A stretch of 64,000 bases of DNA from Clostridiales bacterium (lineage in GTDB: Bacteria > Bacillota > Clostridia > Oscillospirales > Acutalibacteraceae). Positions 34,231 to 43,237 of this stretch are shown piece after piece. Numbering within the stretch: position 1 is the stretch's first letter; every line of letters starts with the position of its first letter. A program made the translations under genes and the position numbers. The notes beneath the pieces are model-generated. The model made no database searches. It had not been told where the DNA came from and saw nothing but the letters and a program-made list of their open reading frames with translations. The DNA is taken from positions 43,985-107,984 of the forward strand of contig JAIKWV010000019.1 in NCBI GenBank assembly GCA_024684435.1, written 5' to 3'.

Positions 34231-36838
34231 AAACCAACGGGTGCTTATTAAAATCCCAAGAAATTTCAAAAGAATCCCAGTTTTCTTTTGCCAAGGAAAC
34301 ATTATTCTTCCCTAATTGAACAATCATATCGAGGTTAAAAGGAGATTCAATACAACCAAGACTATTTATTGTTCCTGGAGGAAAACTCATAGTTGGATTG
34401 ATTACATTTAACTGCATTTCCGCAACTTTAGAGTTTAAATATGATAAAATATAAAAAAGATACTTTTCATTATTAGGATAGAAACACAACCCTCCCATAT
34501 TAGTAATAAAGTTTTTAGGGATATAACGAAATGCTAATTTATCCGTAGCGATCCTATTCCAAGATATTGCATGCTTATATAGATTTTGCTTTCCCGTTAT
34601 ACTACCATGACCAGTAGCAATAATCTCTTTTCCCTCATCAGCAAAATTAGTTACTATATAGTGTGAACCATACCACCTTCGATGTTCTCCTGCTTTTGCA
34701 GTAGAAATCCACTTATTTGAGTTTTCCCCTCTGATATTTGTTTTTGTTATTTCAACTTCGTACCAAAATCGAAGAAATCTATCATTATCACCAGTTTTAA
34801 TGCCTTCTTGAGCAATACCCCATTGTGAAATTCTCATTCCAGAAAAGGATAATAGCGCTTTTTCACAAAGCCAATATGCCACCGGGCTGCCGGGGATTTT
34901 GGAGAAGTTGGACTGGGTGGCGGTATAGCGGTTCTCTCCTGCAAGGAACATATCTTCTTTGCCCTGTTGAGTAGTGGGGTCTATCAAGCGGCAATAAGTA
35001 CCCTTGTAGTCCGATGTATGGGTGTTTTTTAACACAAAGCTCGTAGTCTGTACCACTTCGCCGCCAATCTCCTCAAAAGCCCGCGCGCCGAGGTGTGCCA
35101 TATTGACAGTATCCATTCTAAGAAGCTTGCCGCGCAGTTTTTCAAAACTGGAAAGGAACATCCATGCGTGCTGGGTGATCATAGCCTGATAGCCGTTGGC
35201 TTTTGTATATTTTGCGCAGCGCTCCATAAACACCGCGAACAGATCGCTCTTGCTGTCAGGGTAGTTCTTCTTTATAAATTCGCTCAGCTTGCCGCTCATG
35301 CCGGAGGCGCCCATATACGGCGGGTTGGTGACCACAACGTCGTATTTCTGCGCCATGATCTGCGTCTGCTTGACCAGCGGCAGCAGCAATTCGGTTGACA
35401 TTTGCCAATGCTGTACATTAGAAAGATAATCAATATTGTTTTGACTGATGGTGTTAATGCGTTCATACAGCGCATCGTAATTTATATCGGGTACGTTGAG
35501 AATACTGCCGTATTCTTTGGCATCCTTAAAGATTTTGCGGAGCAAAATGAGATCGGCTTTTATGTCCGCGTCTTTACCGGCAACGAAGGCAATAAACTCA
35601 TCCGTCATCCAGTTGGAATCCTGAATTGACATAACGTTTGTTTTCACTTCGCCGTTCAGAATGCGGCGGTTGTATTTCCGTGCCTTCATCATGACGGCAA
35701 AGTACGCCAACTGACCCGCGCGGTCGTCAATATCCAGACCGTACAGGTTGTTTTCCAGAATGCTCTTTGCCGCCTCACGTTCACTCCAGCCGAAGGAGGC
35801 GTATATCTGCATAAGCACGTCGAAGGCGTAAACCAGGATGTGACCGCTGCCCATGCAGGGATCGATGATTTTCAGGTTTTCAACCTTAAAATCAGTGGTC
35901 AGTGAATAGCGGGCAGTGGACAGTTGCTTGCGCACTTCGGGCGTTTGCGGAGCTTCGGGCAGATAATATTTCCAGCCCATTTTTTCGGCAAATTGTTTTT
36001 CCCGTTCCACACGGGCTTCTTCACTGTCCACTGTCCACTGTAAACTGTCCACTAAAATTCGTCCCAACGAATTTTCCACCATATAACGGACGATCCAGTC
36101 CGGCGTGAAAAGCTGAGTTGCCGCCGGGATGCGCTCCTTGGTGATTTTTACGTTCTTTTTGAGCAGAGCAAAGGTCTCGTCCTTCAGCTCTGCGTTGTAA
36201 TACTGGTACAGCCAGCCTATGATCTGCACTGCATCTGTCCAGTCTTCTTCCGGGATAGCAGAGACCATGGTGGCGATCACACTGTCCGGGCGGAGCAGAT
36301 TATTCGGGAACAGCAGCTCCGTCCAGTTGGCGATCTTTTCAAACATATAGGGGAGGCCGGCGTTGAGGGCGTTGCACTGGGTGATGATGAGATATTTGTA
36401 GAGTTCTTCGTTGTCCTGCTTGTCCAGCAGATCAAGAACCTTTTCACGGTCAAGTCCGTCAATCTCAACGGATATTGCCTGTTTTAAAATCTCCGGCTTG
36501 AAGGCACCGGTTTCGTCCGTGAACACGCGAACCTTGGAGGGCAGATAGCCGTTGACCTCCATGAACCGCAGAGCAATAAACCTGTTGAACCATGTATAGG
36601 CGGCTTCCTCCATCGTTTGGGCATAGCCTATGGCGTCTATGCGGTCAAGCAAAGCCTTCCGCTGCTCGGATTCGATTGTAGTTGACAGTGGACAGTCGTC
36701 AGTGGACAGTGGACAGTTGTCAGTGGACAGTTGACCGTCGACTTCTTTGATCCTATATTCAAACGCCTTCTGCTTGACGGCTTCGATAAGCTGCACCCTC
36801 GCCCAGACAGCGAAGTTTTTTATTGCTGTTTTGTTCAT
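34229..36838 (-). CDS. pglX: PglX N-terminal gene (BREX-1 adenine-specific methyltransferase)
   Basis: 869 residues. Methyltransferase motif I DPCMGSGHILVYAFD near 324 and NPPY in VVTNPPYMGASG near 508 are intact; PglX methylates one strand of a non-palindromic site to mark self DNA. It ends at WDFNKHPLV, about two thirds of a normal PglX; the remainder is the next gene. Three heptamer-derived in-frame inserts are seen at ~33-53 (STDNCPLSTDDCPLST), ~262-273 (VDSLQWTVDS) and ~305-316 (LSTARYSLTTD), all in interdomain linkers. GAGGAG precedes ATG 36838. Confidence 0.9.
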   Translation of the reverse strand: MNKTAIKNFAVWARVQLIEAVKQKAFEYRIKEVDGQLSTDNCPLSTDDCPLSTTIESEQRKALLDRIDAIGYAQTMEEAAYTWFNRFIALRFMEVNGYLPSKVRVFTDETGAFKPEILKQAISVEIDGLDREKVLDLLDKQDNEELYKYLIITQCNALNAGLPYMFEKIANWTELLFPNNLLRPDSVIATMVSAIPEEDWTDAVQIIGWLYQYYNAELKDETFALLKKNVKITKERIPAATQLFTPDWIVRYMVENSLGRILVDSLQWTVDSEEARVEREKQFAEKMGWKYYLPEAPQTPEVRKQLSTARYSLTTDFKVENLKIIDPCMGSGHILVYAFDVLMQIYASFGWSEREAAKSILENNLYGLDIDDRAGQLAYFAVMMKARKYNRRILNGEVKTNVMSIQDSNWMTDEFIAFVAGKDADIKADLILLRKIFKDAKEYGSILNVPDINYDALYERINTISQNNIDYLSNVQHWQMSTELLLPLVKQTQIMAQKYDVVVTNPPYMGASGMSGKLSEFIKKNYPDSKSDLFAVFMERCAKYTKANGYQAMITQHAWMFLSSFEKLRGKLLRMDTVNMAHLGARAFEEIGGEVVQTTSFVLKNTHTSDYKGTYCRLIDPTTQQGKEDMFLAGENRYTATQSNFSKIPGSPVAYWLCEKALLSFSGMRISQWGIAQEGIKTGDNDRFLRFWYEVEITKTNIRGENSNKWISTAKAGEHRRWYGSHYIVTNFADEGKEIIATGHGSITGKQNLYKHAISWNRIATDKLAFRYIPKNFITNMGGLCFYPNNEKYLFYILSYLNSKVAEMQLNVINPTMSFPPGTINSLGCIESPFNLDMIVQLGKNNVSLAKENWDSFEISWDFNKHPLV
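35891..35925. repeat. In-frame heptamer array in pglX (codons ~305-316)
   Basis: CAGTGGTCAGTGAATAGCGG then GCAGTGGACAGTTG, rightward units; forms an inverted pair with 36021-36054 across 95 bp of native pglX sequence. Confidence 0.88.
36021..36054. repeat. In-frame heptamer array in pglX (codons ~262-273)
   Basis: TCACTGTCCACTGTCCACTG followed by TAAACTGTCCACTA, leftward units, inverted relative to 35891-35925. Confidence 0.9.
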
Positions 36839-36888
36839 GTTACGCTCCTCACTTTGTTCGTCGCAGTTTACAGTTTACAGTCTACAGT
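36279..36888 (-). repeat. ~610-bp near-identical direct repeat, copy 1 (5' end of first pglX)
   Basis: Partner of 29455-30062; the two lie in the same orientation with pglX, its C-terminal gene and pglZ between them. Confidence 0.9.
36680..36742. repeat. In-frame heptamer array in pglX (codons ~33-53)
   Basis: Starts AGTTGACAGTGGACAGTCGT; nine 7-bp units giving the 7-residue-period peptide LSTDNCP-LSTDDCP-LST. Confidence 0.93.
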
Positions 36889-36943
36889 CTACAGTTTACA
36901 GTTTACTGTCGACTGACAACTGACAACTGTCAACTGTCAACTA
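36863..36943. repeat. Heptamer array between the DUF2130 gene and pglX
   Basis: CAGTTTACAGTTTACAGTCT rightward, then ACTGTCGACTGACAACTG and CAACTGTCAACTA leftward. On the minus strand it starts with the TAG stop of the DUF2130 gene (AAGTAGTTGACAG). Confidence 0.92.
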
Positions 36944-38158
36944 CTTTATTTCCTCAAACATTGCACGCACGGATGGCGCATTTTTCGTGAGCTTCTTAAT
37001 GCTAACATTTTCAAGTTTGTTGTTTGCTGTATTGAGATGGCTTTCAGATTTTACTAAGTTTTCTCTGATTTTTGTCAACTTGGAAATCGTATCGTCTATT
37101 CCCCTTATAGCGTCTCCAAAACGCTCACTTGCAAACTTAACACTTTTCTCAAAATCATCTTTGAAGCTTGAAAGGTTTGATTCAAAATTGTATATATCCA
37201 ATTGTTGATTGCGAACAATCTGTAATTCCCTTCTGTATTGTAACGAATTCAGCGCGGCGTTTCTTAAAAGAGAAATGATAGGGATAAAGAATTGTGGTCT
37301 GACTACAAACATTTTTGGATATTTATAAGAAACGTCTACTATACCGTTGTTATATAATTCATTGTCACTTTCAAGAAGTGTTACCAGCACGGCATACTCG
37401 CAATTTTTCTCGTTGCGATCCTTATCCAGTTTCTTAAAGAAATCTTCATTATTTTGTTTTGTGGCGGTGGTGTCCATCTCATTTTTCATTTCAAACATGA
37501 TTGATATAAACTCCGTACCGTCAGCAGATTCACGGTATATGAAATCTCCTTTGCTGCCGGAGCTGGCGTCATTATCTTTTTCAAAATAGGCATTCGGAAA
37601 TGCGGTCATACGAATTTGGTTGAACTGAGTCATGCAGTGCTGCTCCAGACTCTCACCGACCATTTTTGTGGATTGACGCGCTTTGAAATCCTTCAACCGC
37701 TCAATTTCCTCATCACGGAGCTTCAGCTCTCCCTTGTGCTGTTCAAGAAGGGAGTTTTCATGAAGTTCACTCTCTTTCTTTTGCAATTCGAGATCATTCT
37801 GAAGTTGTGTAATCTCATTTCCTTTTTCGGAGAGTTCCCTGTCTTTTTCCTGTACCGCTTCCGACACAGCGAGTTTCTTTTCGGTGTCCGCTTTGCCAAG
37901 TTGTGCTTTTAACCGTTCGATTTCAAGATTTTTATTGATAATTTCAGAATCCTTTTCCGCAAGTTTCTCGTTGTAACTTTTCTCCTGCTCCATTTTGGCG
38001 ATTGTCAAGTCATTTTCTTTTTTCTGCGCAAGATCATGCTCGCGGCGTTCCAGTTCTTTCTCAAACTCTTTATCCCGCACCTGCTGTAAAATTTGGGCGT
38101 AACCGCTTTCATCAACCTGAAAAATTTGTCCGCAATTAGGGCATTTGATTTCCTGCAT
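36941..38158 (-). CDS. DUF2130 protein: zinc ribbon, coiled coil, nuclease-like domain
   Basis: 405 residues from ATG 38158 (GAGGAG 7 bases upstream). CPNCGQIFQVDESGYAQILQ at the start, a long Glu/Lys coiled coil to ~170, then the DUF2130 core HCMTQFNQIRMTAFPNAYFE, KGDFIYRES, and SIMFEMKNE; the D...ExK spacing resembles PD-(D/E)XK nucleases. It sits between brxC and pglX where type 1 BREX usually has nothing, and is embedded in the operon, so it is a candidate extra effector. Nuclease activity is an inference. Confidence 0.82.
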   Translation of the reverse strand: MQEIKCPNCGQIFQVDESGYAQILQQVRDKEFEKELERREHDLAQKKENDLTIAKMEQEKSYNEKLAEKDSEIINKNLEIERLKAQLGKADTEKKLAVSEAVQEKDRELSEKGNEITQLQNDLELQKKESELHENSLLEQHKGELKLRDEEIERLKDFKARQSTKMVGESLEQHCMTQFNQIRMTAFPNAYFEKDNDASSGSKGDFIYRESADGTEFISIMFEMKNEMDTTATKQNNEDFFKKLDKDRNEKNCEYAVLVTLLESDNELYNNGIVDVSYKYPKMFVVRPQFFIPIISLLRNAALNSLQYRRELQIVRNQQLDIYNFESNLSSFKDDFEKSVKFASERFGDAIRGIDDTISKLTKIRENLVKSESHLNTANNKLENVSIKKLTKNAPSVRAMFEEIK

Positions 38159-38183
38159 TTTTATTCTCCTCAAATTTATTTGT

Positions 38184-38261
38184 TCACTGTCCACTGTCCA
38201 CTGTTAACTGTCAACTGTTAACTGTCAACTGTTAACTGTCGACTGTAAACTGTCAACAGCT
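38184..38261. repeat. Heptamer array between brxC and the DUF2130 gene
   Basis: Leftward units only: CACTGTCCACTGTCCACTG, then TTAACTGTCAACTG repeated and CGACTGTAAACTGTCAACAG. On the minus strand it begins at the brxC stop (ATTTAGCTGTTGACAG). Confidence 0.93.
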
Positions 38262-41200
38262 AAATAATATGCAAAACATCATGTCCGTCCAGCATTGCCA
38301 TCAGCTTTTCCTTAATACCTGCAACGTACTTGTCGATATCTGCCTCGCTCTCCAGCTTGGTGGTGTAACAAATGCTGCTGCGGTTGGCAGTTACTGTATC
38401 AATATTGGGGGCGACTACCACAACAAGCGCTTTCATATACTGCTGACGAAGATTTGAAATCTGTATCTTCATGGCGTCAAGCTGGGTGAGAGCGGCGGCT
38501 TCTGAAACGGCTCTTTTCTTTGCCGCAAACGCATCGTCTGATTTCGTAACGATATTCTGCTGCTCTATAGATGCCGCCTGATGTATCTCGCCCATGGCTG
38601 CCTGAATGTCGGAATAGACCTCCTGCTTTTTGAGCTCCAGAAGTTGACCGTAAATATTCCGAACAGTCTGGATGAGATTTGTCAGATCCGCAATGCTCTT
38701 GTAGGGCTTGGGCATATTGATTATTGATCTGATCTGAGCCAGGGCTTTGTTTGCTTCCTGTTCCGTCTGGAGATAATCTTTTTCCGTGTCCATTGCGCGG
38801 AGCAGGGCTGAGGCACTGTCAAAGATGTTTCTCTGATTTTTGAAGAACGACAGAACATCGGTCATATCTTCGGCAAGGTCAAGGAAGTCTTCTTCCAATG
38901 CGATCATCCTTGTAAGAAGCGCGGTGTTGTCCTTTTTCTGTAAAAGTAGATTGTTGCAGAGCTTTACGCCGTTTTCCACAACAGCCTTATCGGGATAGGA
39001 ACCGAGGGTGTACTCATTATCCAGCAGGCTTTGCATTTTGTCCCGTTCTGCTGTGAAATTGTCAAGAACATATGCGATCAGCCCATCTTCATCGGAGGGG
39101 AGATCCATGGTATTGAAAAATTCCTTAAGGAACTCACGGGATTTTTTCATAAGGTCGTCCGGTATAGCCGTTCTGCGCATCACCAGGGCTTTGTCGATTT
39201 CTGTTTTCCTTCTCAGATAATCCGGGATGTGTTTATCTGTGGGCTGGATCATACTGCCGCTGTACTGGAGCGAAACTTTTTGAGTGGAGATCAGCGAGCA
39301 GATCACCGCCGCGATATCAATCTCGCGCCAGCCATACGGAATTGCGGAAAATCTGCGCTGAATGTCGCCCATAGATGTGGGCAGCATCTTAACGCTCTGC
39401 AGTTCAAGGTACTGCTCCACCTCATTGACCGCCTCTGGGTTATAGACAGCCAATCCGCCGCCCAAGACAGTCTGTTGGCTCTGATTACTCAGAATATCAA
39501 GCAGCTCATTATCGGTATTGAAAGTATGCTTTATGTAACCCAGTTTTGAGTACACACTTTCAATTAAAAGCTCAAGAGCATTATCAAATTTATCCTTCAC
39601 GGTTGATGCCCTTATGTTGCTCAACTCTCCCGCGATAAAAGCCCTTGCTTCAAGGATCGCAGAGGAAATGTGCTCTTTTGCGTTCTTTTCATAAGCGGAC
39701 GCCTGCTGCTGCTTTACCCGGATAATACTTTGGATAGCCTCCGGAAGCTGCGCGACATTGCGGCCTTTTACATATTTGCGGATCTTTGCCGCGACCTCCA
39801 GATCGTCAAAATACGGGTACTTATCCGAAAGTACAAGAATGGCTTCATTATCCGCATTTGATTTCATAACAAGTGTCTGGTCACCGGCACCGTACAAATC
39901 GGACGCCACGGTAACAATGCGGAGCCGAACCGCGCCGGTAAGCTGCCCGATCGCTGTTTCGTCGATAAACTGATCGTAAGGGAAGGGGTTATTATCATAA
40001 GAATATTTTTTGCTGACGTACAGATCGCCAAAAATGATCTGCGCGATGGACTGCACAATGTTTGCGCTGTCAACCGGAGTGTTGCGGATATCTCGCTCAA
40101 TATCCTGCTCGTCATCGGTTAAGAAAGTATAGGTATCCCCGTTGCGTGAGATGTAGTTCTGTGACACCAGACGATCAAGGGATTCCTGAATGGATTTGCG
40201 CATATTGATTTTATCTGTGCGGATATCATCTACCATGAGAGTTGTGATGTTATCCACGTTTGCCTTGATGTCGTCCACATAGCGGATCAGATAAAGGAGT
40301 TTCAAAATGCTTACATCATATTGCTCAATGCCGTCGTGATTGTCCGCGGCGGTTTGACAACGGTCAATGACTCGACGGATCGCACTCTCAAGAAAAGTGT
40401 TGACCGTGTTATAAAAGAGATAGAAGGGGACAAGCGCATTTTCATCCTTGTCGTTTATTGCCTGCGCCGCTTCCTGGAAGCCGGAAAGCATGGAACGCTC
40501 GCCGCCGGAAAGATGCTTGCCGGAGTTGCCGTGCTTACGGATCTGCGCTAGCACATTCTGCATCAACCTAAACTGATAAGGAACAAAGGGATATGTCTCG
40601 GCATAATCGTATTCGTTGGAGTAGCCTTTCAGATCCAAAACCGCATCGCTGAAGGTAAAGAGATTTTTTAACACAGCGCTGTTGTTATTGTAACTGAGCT
40701 TCAGCATATCAGCCGCATTGTCATTTTTGGCAAGAATACGCCTCTTGATAACCTCGTCAACGGAAGAGGATGACAGGCTGAGACGGGTATTGAAACGTCC
40801 CTGAATTTTTGAAAAGTCGTCTCCGCTGATTTTAGTGATAGAATCTATGGCCTCCTGGCTGGTAACCATTACCCAGACGCGGCCTCCGCATTTTGAACCG
40901 ATTTCCTCAACTATGGTCTGCAGGTTAAGCATCAGGCTGCCGTCCGATCCGATATACTGACCCACCTCATCGATCATAAAGAGCAGACGGAAGTCTTTGC
41001 CCTTGGAGTCAATGTATTCCTTGATCTCCTTGACAAGCTGTTCGATAGATATATCCGCTGTCTCTGTTCCGTTAAACCAGTTGCGCGCCGCAGTCTCACT
41101 CATTTCAAGTGTATCAACCAGCGCGTCTACTACGTCGTCCTCAAAGAAGGAAAACGCATCGCGGGAATTTTCCCAGCTCTCCCCGTGTATCTCCTCAAAC

Positions 41201-41745
41201 TTAGACCTGAACGCATCCGTTTTGCCGGAACGTTCTATAAACTGTTCAAGCTTTGCGACCTTCAGATCATCACCGTAAAAGCCGCGATATTCATAAAAGA
41301 CTTTCGCAAAGACACGGAGGATCGCAGTTTTGTCTTTGTTAATAGGGCTTTTTGAATCGATGTTGAACAGAATAGTATCGGTGGGAACACTTGCACAGCG
41401 CTCTAACTGCGCAAACATCATGGGATCATCAAACTTATCCTGAAAATAATCCACAGCTTTTTTCCCGGCAACGGTTTTGTTGGAAAGAAGATAGGATAAG
41501 ATCTTCAGAAAGTGAGATTTACCGCTGCCGAAGAAACCGGAGATCCACACTCCGATTTTATCTGTAGGGACATTAAATGATTTTTCATAATTGTTGAGAA
41601 AAGTATTGAAATGTTTGCGCAGCTCACGGGTAATTATGTACTCGCTGAGCTCCTGCTTAATGCTCCTCTCATCGTCCTGCGCGACTTTTATAACGCCGTT
41701 TATGTCGCGGTTAATATCGGCTTTGTATATTTGCTGTAATTGCAT
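38260..41745 (-). CDS. brxC: BREX P-loop ATPase BrxC
   Basis: 1161 residues, normal for BrxC. IGVWISGFFGSGKSHFLKIL (Walker A near residue 71), RLLFMIDEVGQYIGSDGSLM (Walker B) and WVMVTSQEAIDSI are the conserved core; the rest is helical. BrxC is a large ATPase needed for defence in all BREX types. AGGAGG precedes ATG. No heptamer array lies inside or upstream of it; its stop is the border where the arrays begin. Confidence 0.95.
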   Translation of the reverse strand: MQLQQIYKADINRDINGVIKVAQDDERSIKQELSEYIITRELRKHFNTFLNNYEKSFNVPTDKIGVWISGFFGSGKSHFLKILSYLLSNKTVAGKKAVDYFQDKFDDPMMFAQLERCASVPTDTILFNIDSKSPINKDKTAILRVFAKVFYEYRGFYGDDLKVAKLEQFIERSGKTDAFRSKFEEIHGESWENSRDAFSFFEDDVVDALVDTLEMSETAARNWFNGTETADISIEQLVKEIKEYIDSKGKDFRLLFMIDEVGQYIGSDGSLMLNLQTIVEEIGSKCGGRVWVMVTSQEAIDSITKISGDDFSKIQGRFNTRLSLSSSSVDEVIKRRILAKNDNAADMLKLSYNNNSAVLKNLFTFSDAVLDLKGYSNEYDYAETYPFVPYQFRLMQNVLAQIRKHGNSGKHLSGGERSMLSGFQEAAQAINDKDENALVPFYLFYNTVNTFLESAIRRVIDRCQTAADNHDGIEQYDVSILKLLYLIRYVDDIKANVDNITTLMVDDIRTDKINMRKSIQESLDRLVSQNYISRNGDTYTFLTDDEQDIERDIRNTPVDSANIVQSIAQIIFGDLYVSKKYSYDNNPFPYDQFIDETAIGQLTGAVRLRIVTVASDLYGAGDQTLVMKSNADNEAILVLSDKYPYFDDLEVAAKIRKYVKGRNVAQLPEAIQSIIRVKQQQASAYEKNAKEHISSAILEARAFIAGELSNIRASTVKDKFDNALELLIESVYSKLGYIKHTFNTDNELLDILSNQSQQTVLGGGLAVYNPEAVNEVEQYLELQSVKMLPTSMGDIQRRFSAIPYGWREIDIAAVICSLISTQKVSLQYSGSMIQPTDKHIPDYLRRKTEIDKALVMRRTAIPDDLMKKSREFLKEFFNTMDLPSDEDGLIAYVLDNFTAERDKMQSLLDNEYTLGSYPDKAVVENGVKLCNNLLLQKKDNTALLTRMIALEEDFLDLAEDMTDVLSFFKNQRNIFDSASALLRAMDTEKDYLQTEQEANKALAQIRSIINMPKPYKSIADLTNLIQTVRNIYGQLLELKKQEVYSDIQAAMGEIHQAASIEQQNIVTKSDDAFAAKKRAVSEAAALTQLDAMKIQISNLRQQYMKALVVVVAPNIDTVTANRSSICYTTKLESEADIDKYVAGIKEKLMAMLDGHDVLHII

Positions 41746-41760
41746 TTTTAAATCCTCCTG

Positions 41761-42318
41761 TTACAGTAAATTAAAGGCTCTGTAGTAGTGACCGTCAAGA
41801 AATTTGCCAAACAATCCAAGATCCTGACCGTTAAAAGTACCCGGATAAAGCATCAAAACCGGTATGTCGGAAAAGATATGTTGTATATTATCCAAAATTT
41901 TATGTGACCTCATGAAAGGATAAACCTTTCCAACGCCGGTAATGAGCAATATATCGCCTTTGTTGTGCGGTTCATACTTCATTTTTTCAACAAAAGCCTC
42001 AGGTGTGGCAACCTTTTGAAGCTGTTCTGAAAGATATTCTTTGCCCTTTCGCTCTTCCATGTTCGGAATCGTTTTCAAAATGTGTTTTTCTTCGCAGATC
42101 TGTAAAAATATTTTATACAGATCACATTCTATCAAGCGGTACGGAACATCGGTCTTTTTCTTCAGGCTCTCGAAGAACGTTCTAACTGTCAGCTCATCCT
42201 TTGGATCATAACAGAACACATGGATACCCACCTCGTTGGATAAACCCTTGTTTGCAAGAAAAGCTTCTTCGGAAAGTCTTGAGGAAACTCTGTTAAGATC
42301 ATTCATTATTTCGTTCAC
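41761..42318 (-). CDS. brxB: BREX protein BrxB (DUF1788)
   Basis: 185 residues with FCYDPKDELTVRTFFESLKK, ILLITGVGKVYPFMRSHKIL and PVLMLYPGTFNGQDLGLFGK, the DUF1788 pattern. Small, essential for some BREX systems, biochemical role unknown. The start is probably GTG 42318 (GGGGTGAT 5 bases upstream). Confidence 0.93.
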   Translation of the reverse strand: MNEIMNDLNRVSSRLSEEAFLANKGLSNEVGIHVFCYDPKDELTVRTFFESLKKKTDVPYRLIECDLYKIFLQICEEKHILKTIPNMEERKGKEYLSEQLQKVATPEAFVEKMKYEPHNKGDILLITGVGKVYPFMRSHKILDNIQHIFSDIPVLMLYPGTFNGQDLGLFGKFLDGHYYRAFNLL

Positions 42319-42331
42319 AAACTATCACCCC

Positions 42332-42931
42332 TTATCGAAAGCAATTAAATGCCGGAAGTGCGGCAAGGTCATTATTTGCTTTGATCTCATCTTCCAGCTC
42401 GGGAGCAATTGCAACCGGATTAAGCTGTTCTGATTTAACGGAATCAAGATACCCACACTCCACCAAGCATTTTGTAAGCACCTGTTTAATCTTGTTAATA
42501 GTGCTGTCGCTCCATGTCGCAATGGTATCGTCCTGTTCCTGCAGACCAAAGAAAAACACGTTCAGGTCTTTCCTTGTAAAAACAAAATCCTGTGTGCGGA
42601 ACTTTTCTCCGATTACGGTGGTCATAAAATCCCATACTATGCGATTATATTTCATCATAGCGTATAGATTTATTTGCTTCGCAACCTCTGCAGGCGCATT
42701 TGCCAAAAGATACACCAAAGATTCCGATTCAAGCGCGTCAATGCGTTTAAAGCACGTCTTTGCTATGTTGTCAACCATTCTTTCTGTTGGAAATTGAAAT
42801 AGATTTTCCTGTTTTATTCGCGCTGAAATTTCATTGTCGCTCAGACCTTGCAATATCAAAGAGGCCACAATCCTGATTTCATAAAAAAGAAATTGTTCTC
42901 TTGTTAATGATCCGTTGTAATTATTGGTCAT
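42332..42931 (-). CDS. brxA: BREX protein BrxA (DUF1819)
   Basis: 199 residues: LTREQFLFYEIRIVASLIL, ENLFQFPTERMVDNIAKTCF, RIVWDFMTTVIGEKF. DUF1819 proteins bind DNA and resemble NusB. AAGGAG lies 7 bases before the ATG. The ~100 bases upstream are extremely AT rich (TAATATTATTATTTTACC) and may hold a promoter, but I cannot place a convincing -35. Confidence 0.93.
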   Translation of the reverse strand: MTNNYNGSLTREQFLFYEIRIVASLILQGLSDNEISARIKQENLFQFPTERMVDNIAKTCFKRIDALESESLVYLLANAPAEVAKQINLYAMMKYNRIVWDFMTTVIGEKFRTQDFVFTRKDLNVFFFGLQEQDDTIATWSDSTINKIKQVLTKCLVECGYLDSVKSEQLNPVAIAPELEDEIKANNDLAALPAFNCFR

Positions 42932-43035
42932 ATTAAGACTCCTTGTCGACTCAAAAAGGTTTAATAAATATATAATATTATTATTTTACCATAATATATC
43001 AATAAAAACAACATTTTAAGACAAATAAAAAATGC

Positions 43036-43233
43036 TCAATATTGCCCGTTCCGCACTCTTCTCTGCACTTCGCTTTTTATATACTCGATCTCTTCTTTTG
43101 TCAGGTCTTCGGCGTCGAAGCTGATATTCGTATAGCCCTGCTTCGCCTGAGCCAGACAGTCCTCTATTTTTTCCTCGCAAAGCATATTGCGAAAGCCCAT
43201 AAACGACGCCATTCTGTCATCCATACCGAACAT
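43036..43233 (-). CDS. Small acidic protein coupled to the WYL regulator
   Basis: 65 residues, MFGMDDRMASFMGFRNMLCE then two predicted helices and a basic end. AAGGAG 7 bases before the ATG overlaps the end of the WYL gene. Not recognised. Its place between regulator and brxA suggests a link to BREX control, but this is only context. Confidence 0.6.
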   Translation of the reverse strand: MFGMDDRMASFMGFRNMLCEEKIEDCLAQAKQGYTNISFDAEDLTKEEIEYIKSEVQRRVRNGQY

Positions 43234-43237
43234 CGAA

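Noticed and set aside
24527..38261. Heptamer arrays as a CRISPR array
   Set aside because: Unit is 7 bp, tandem and in both orientations, without unique spacers and with no cas genes.
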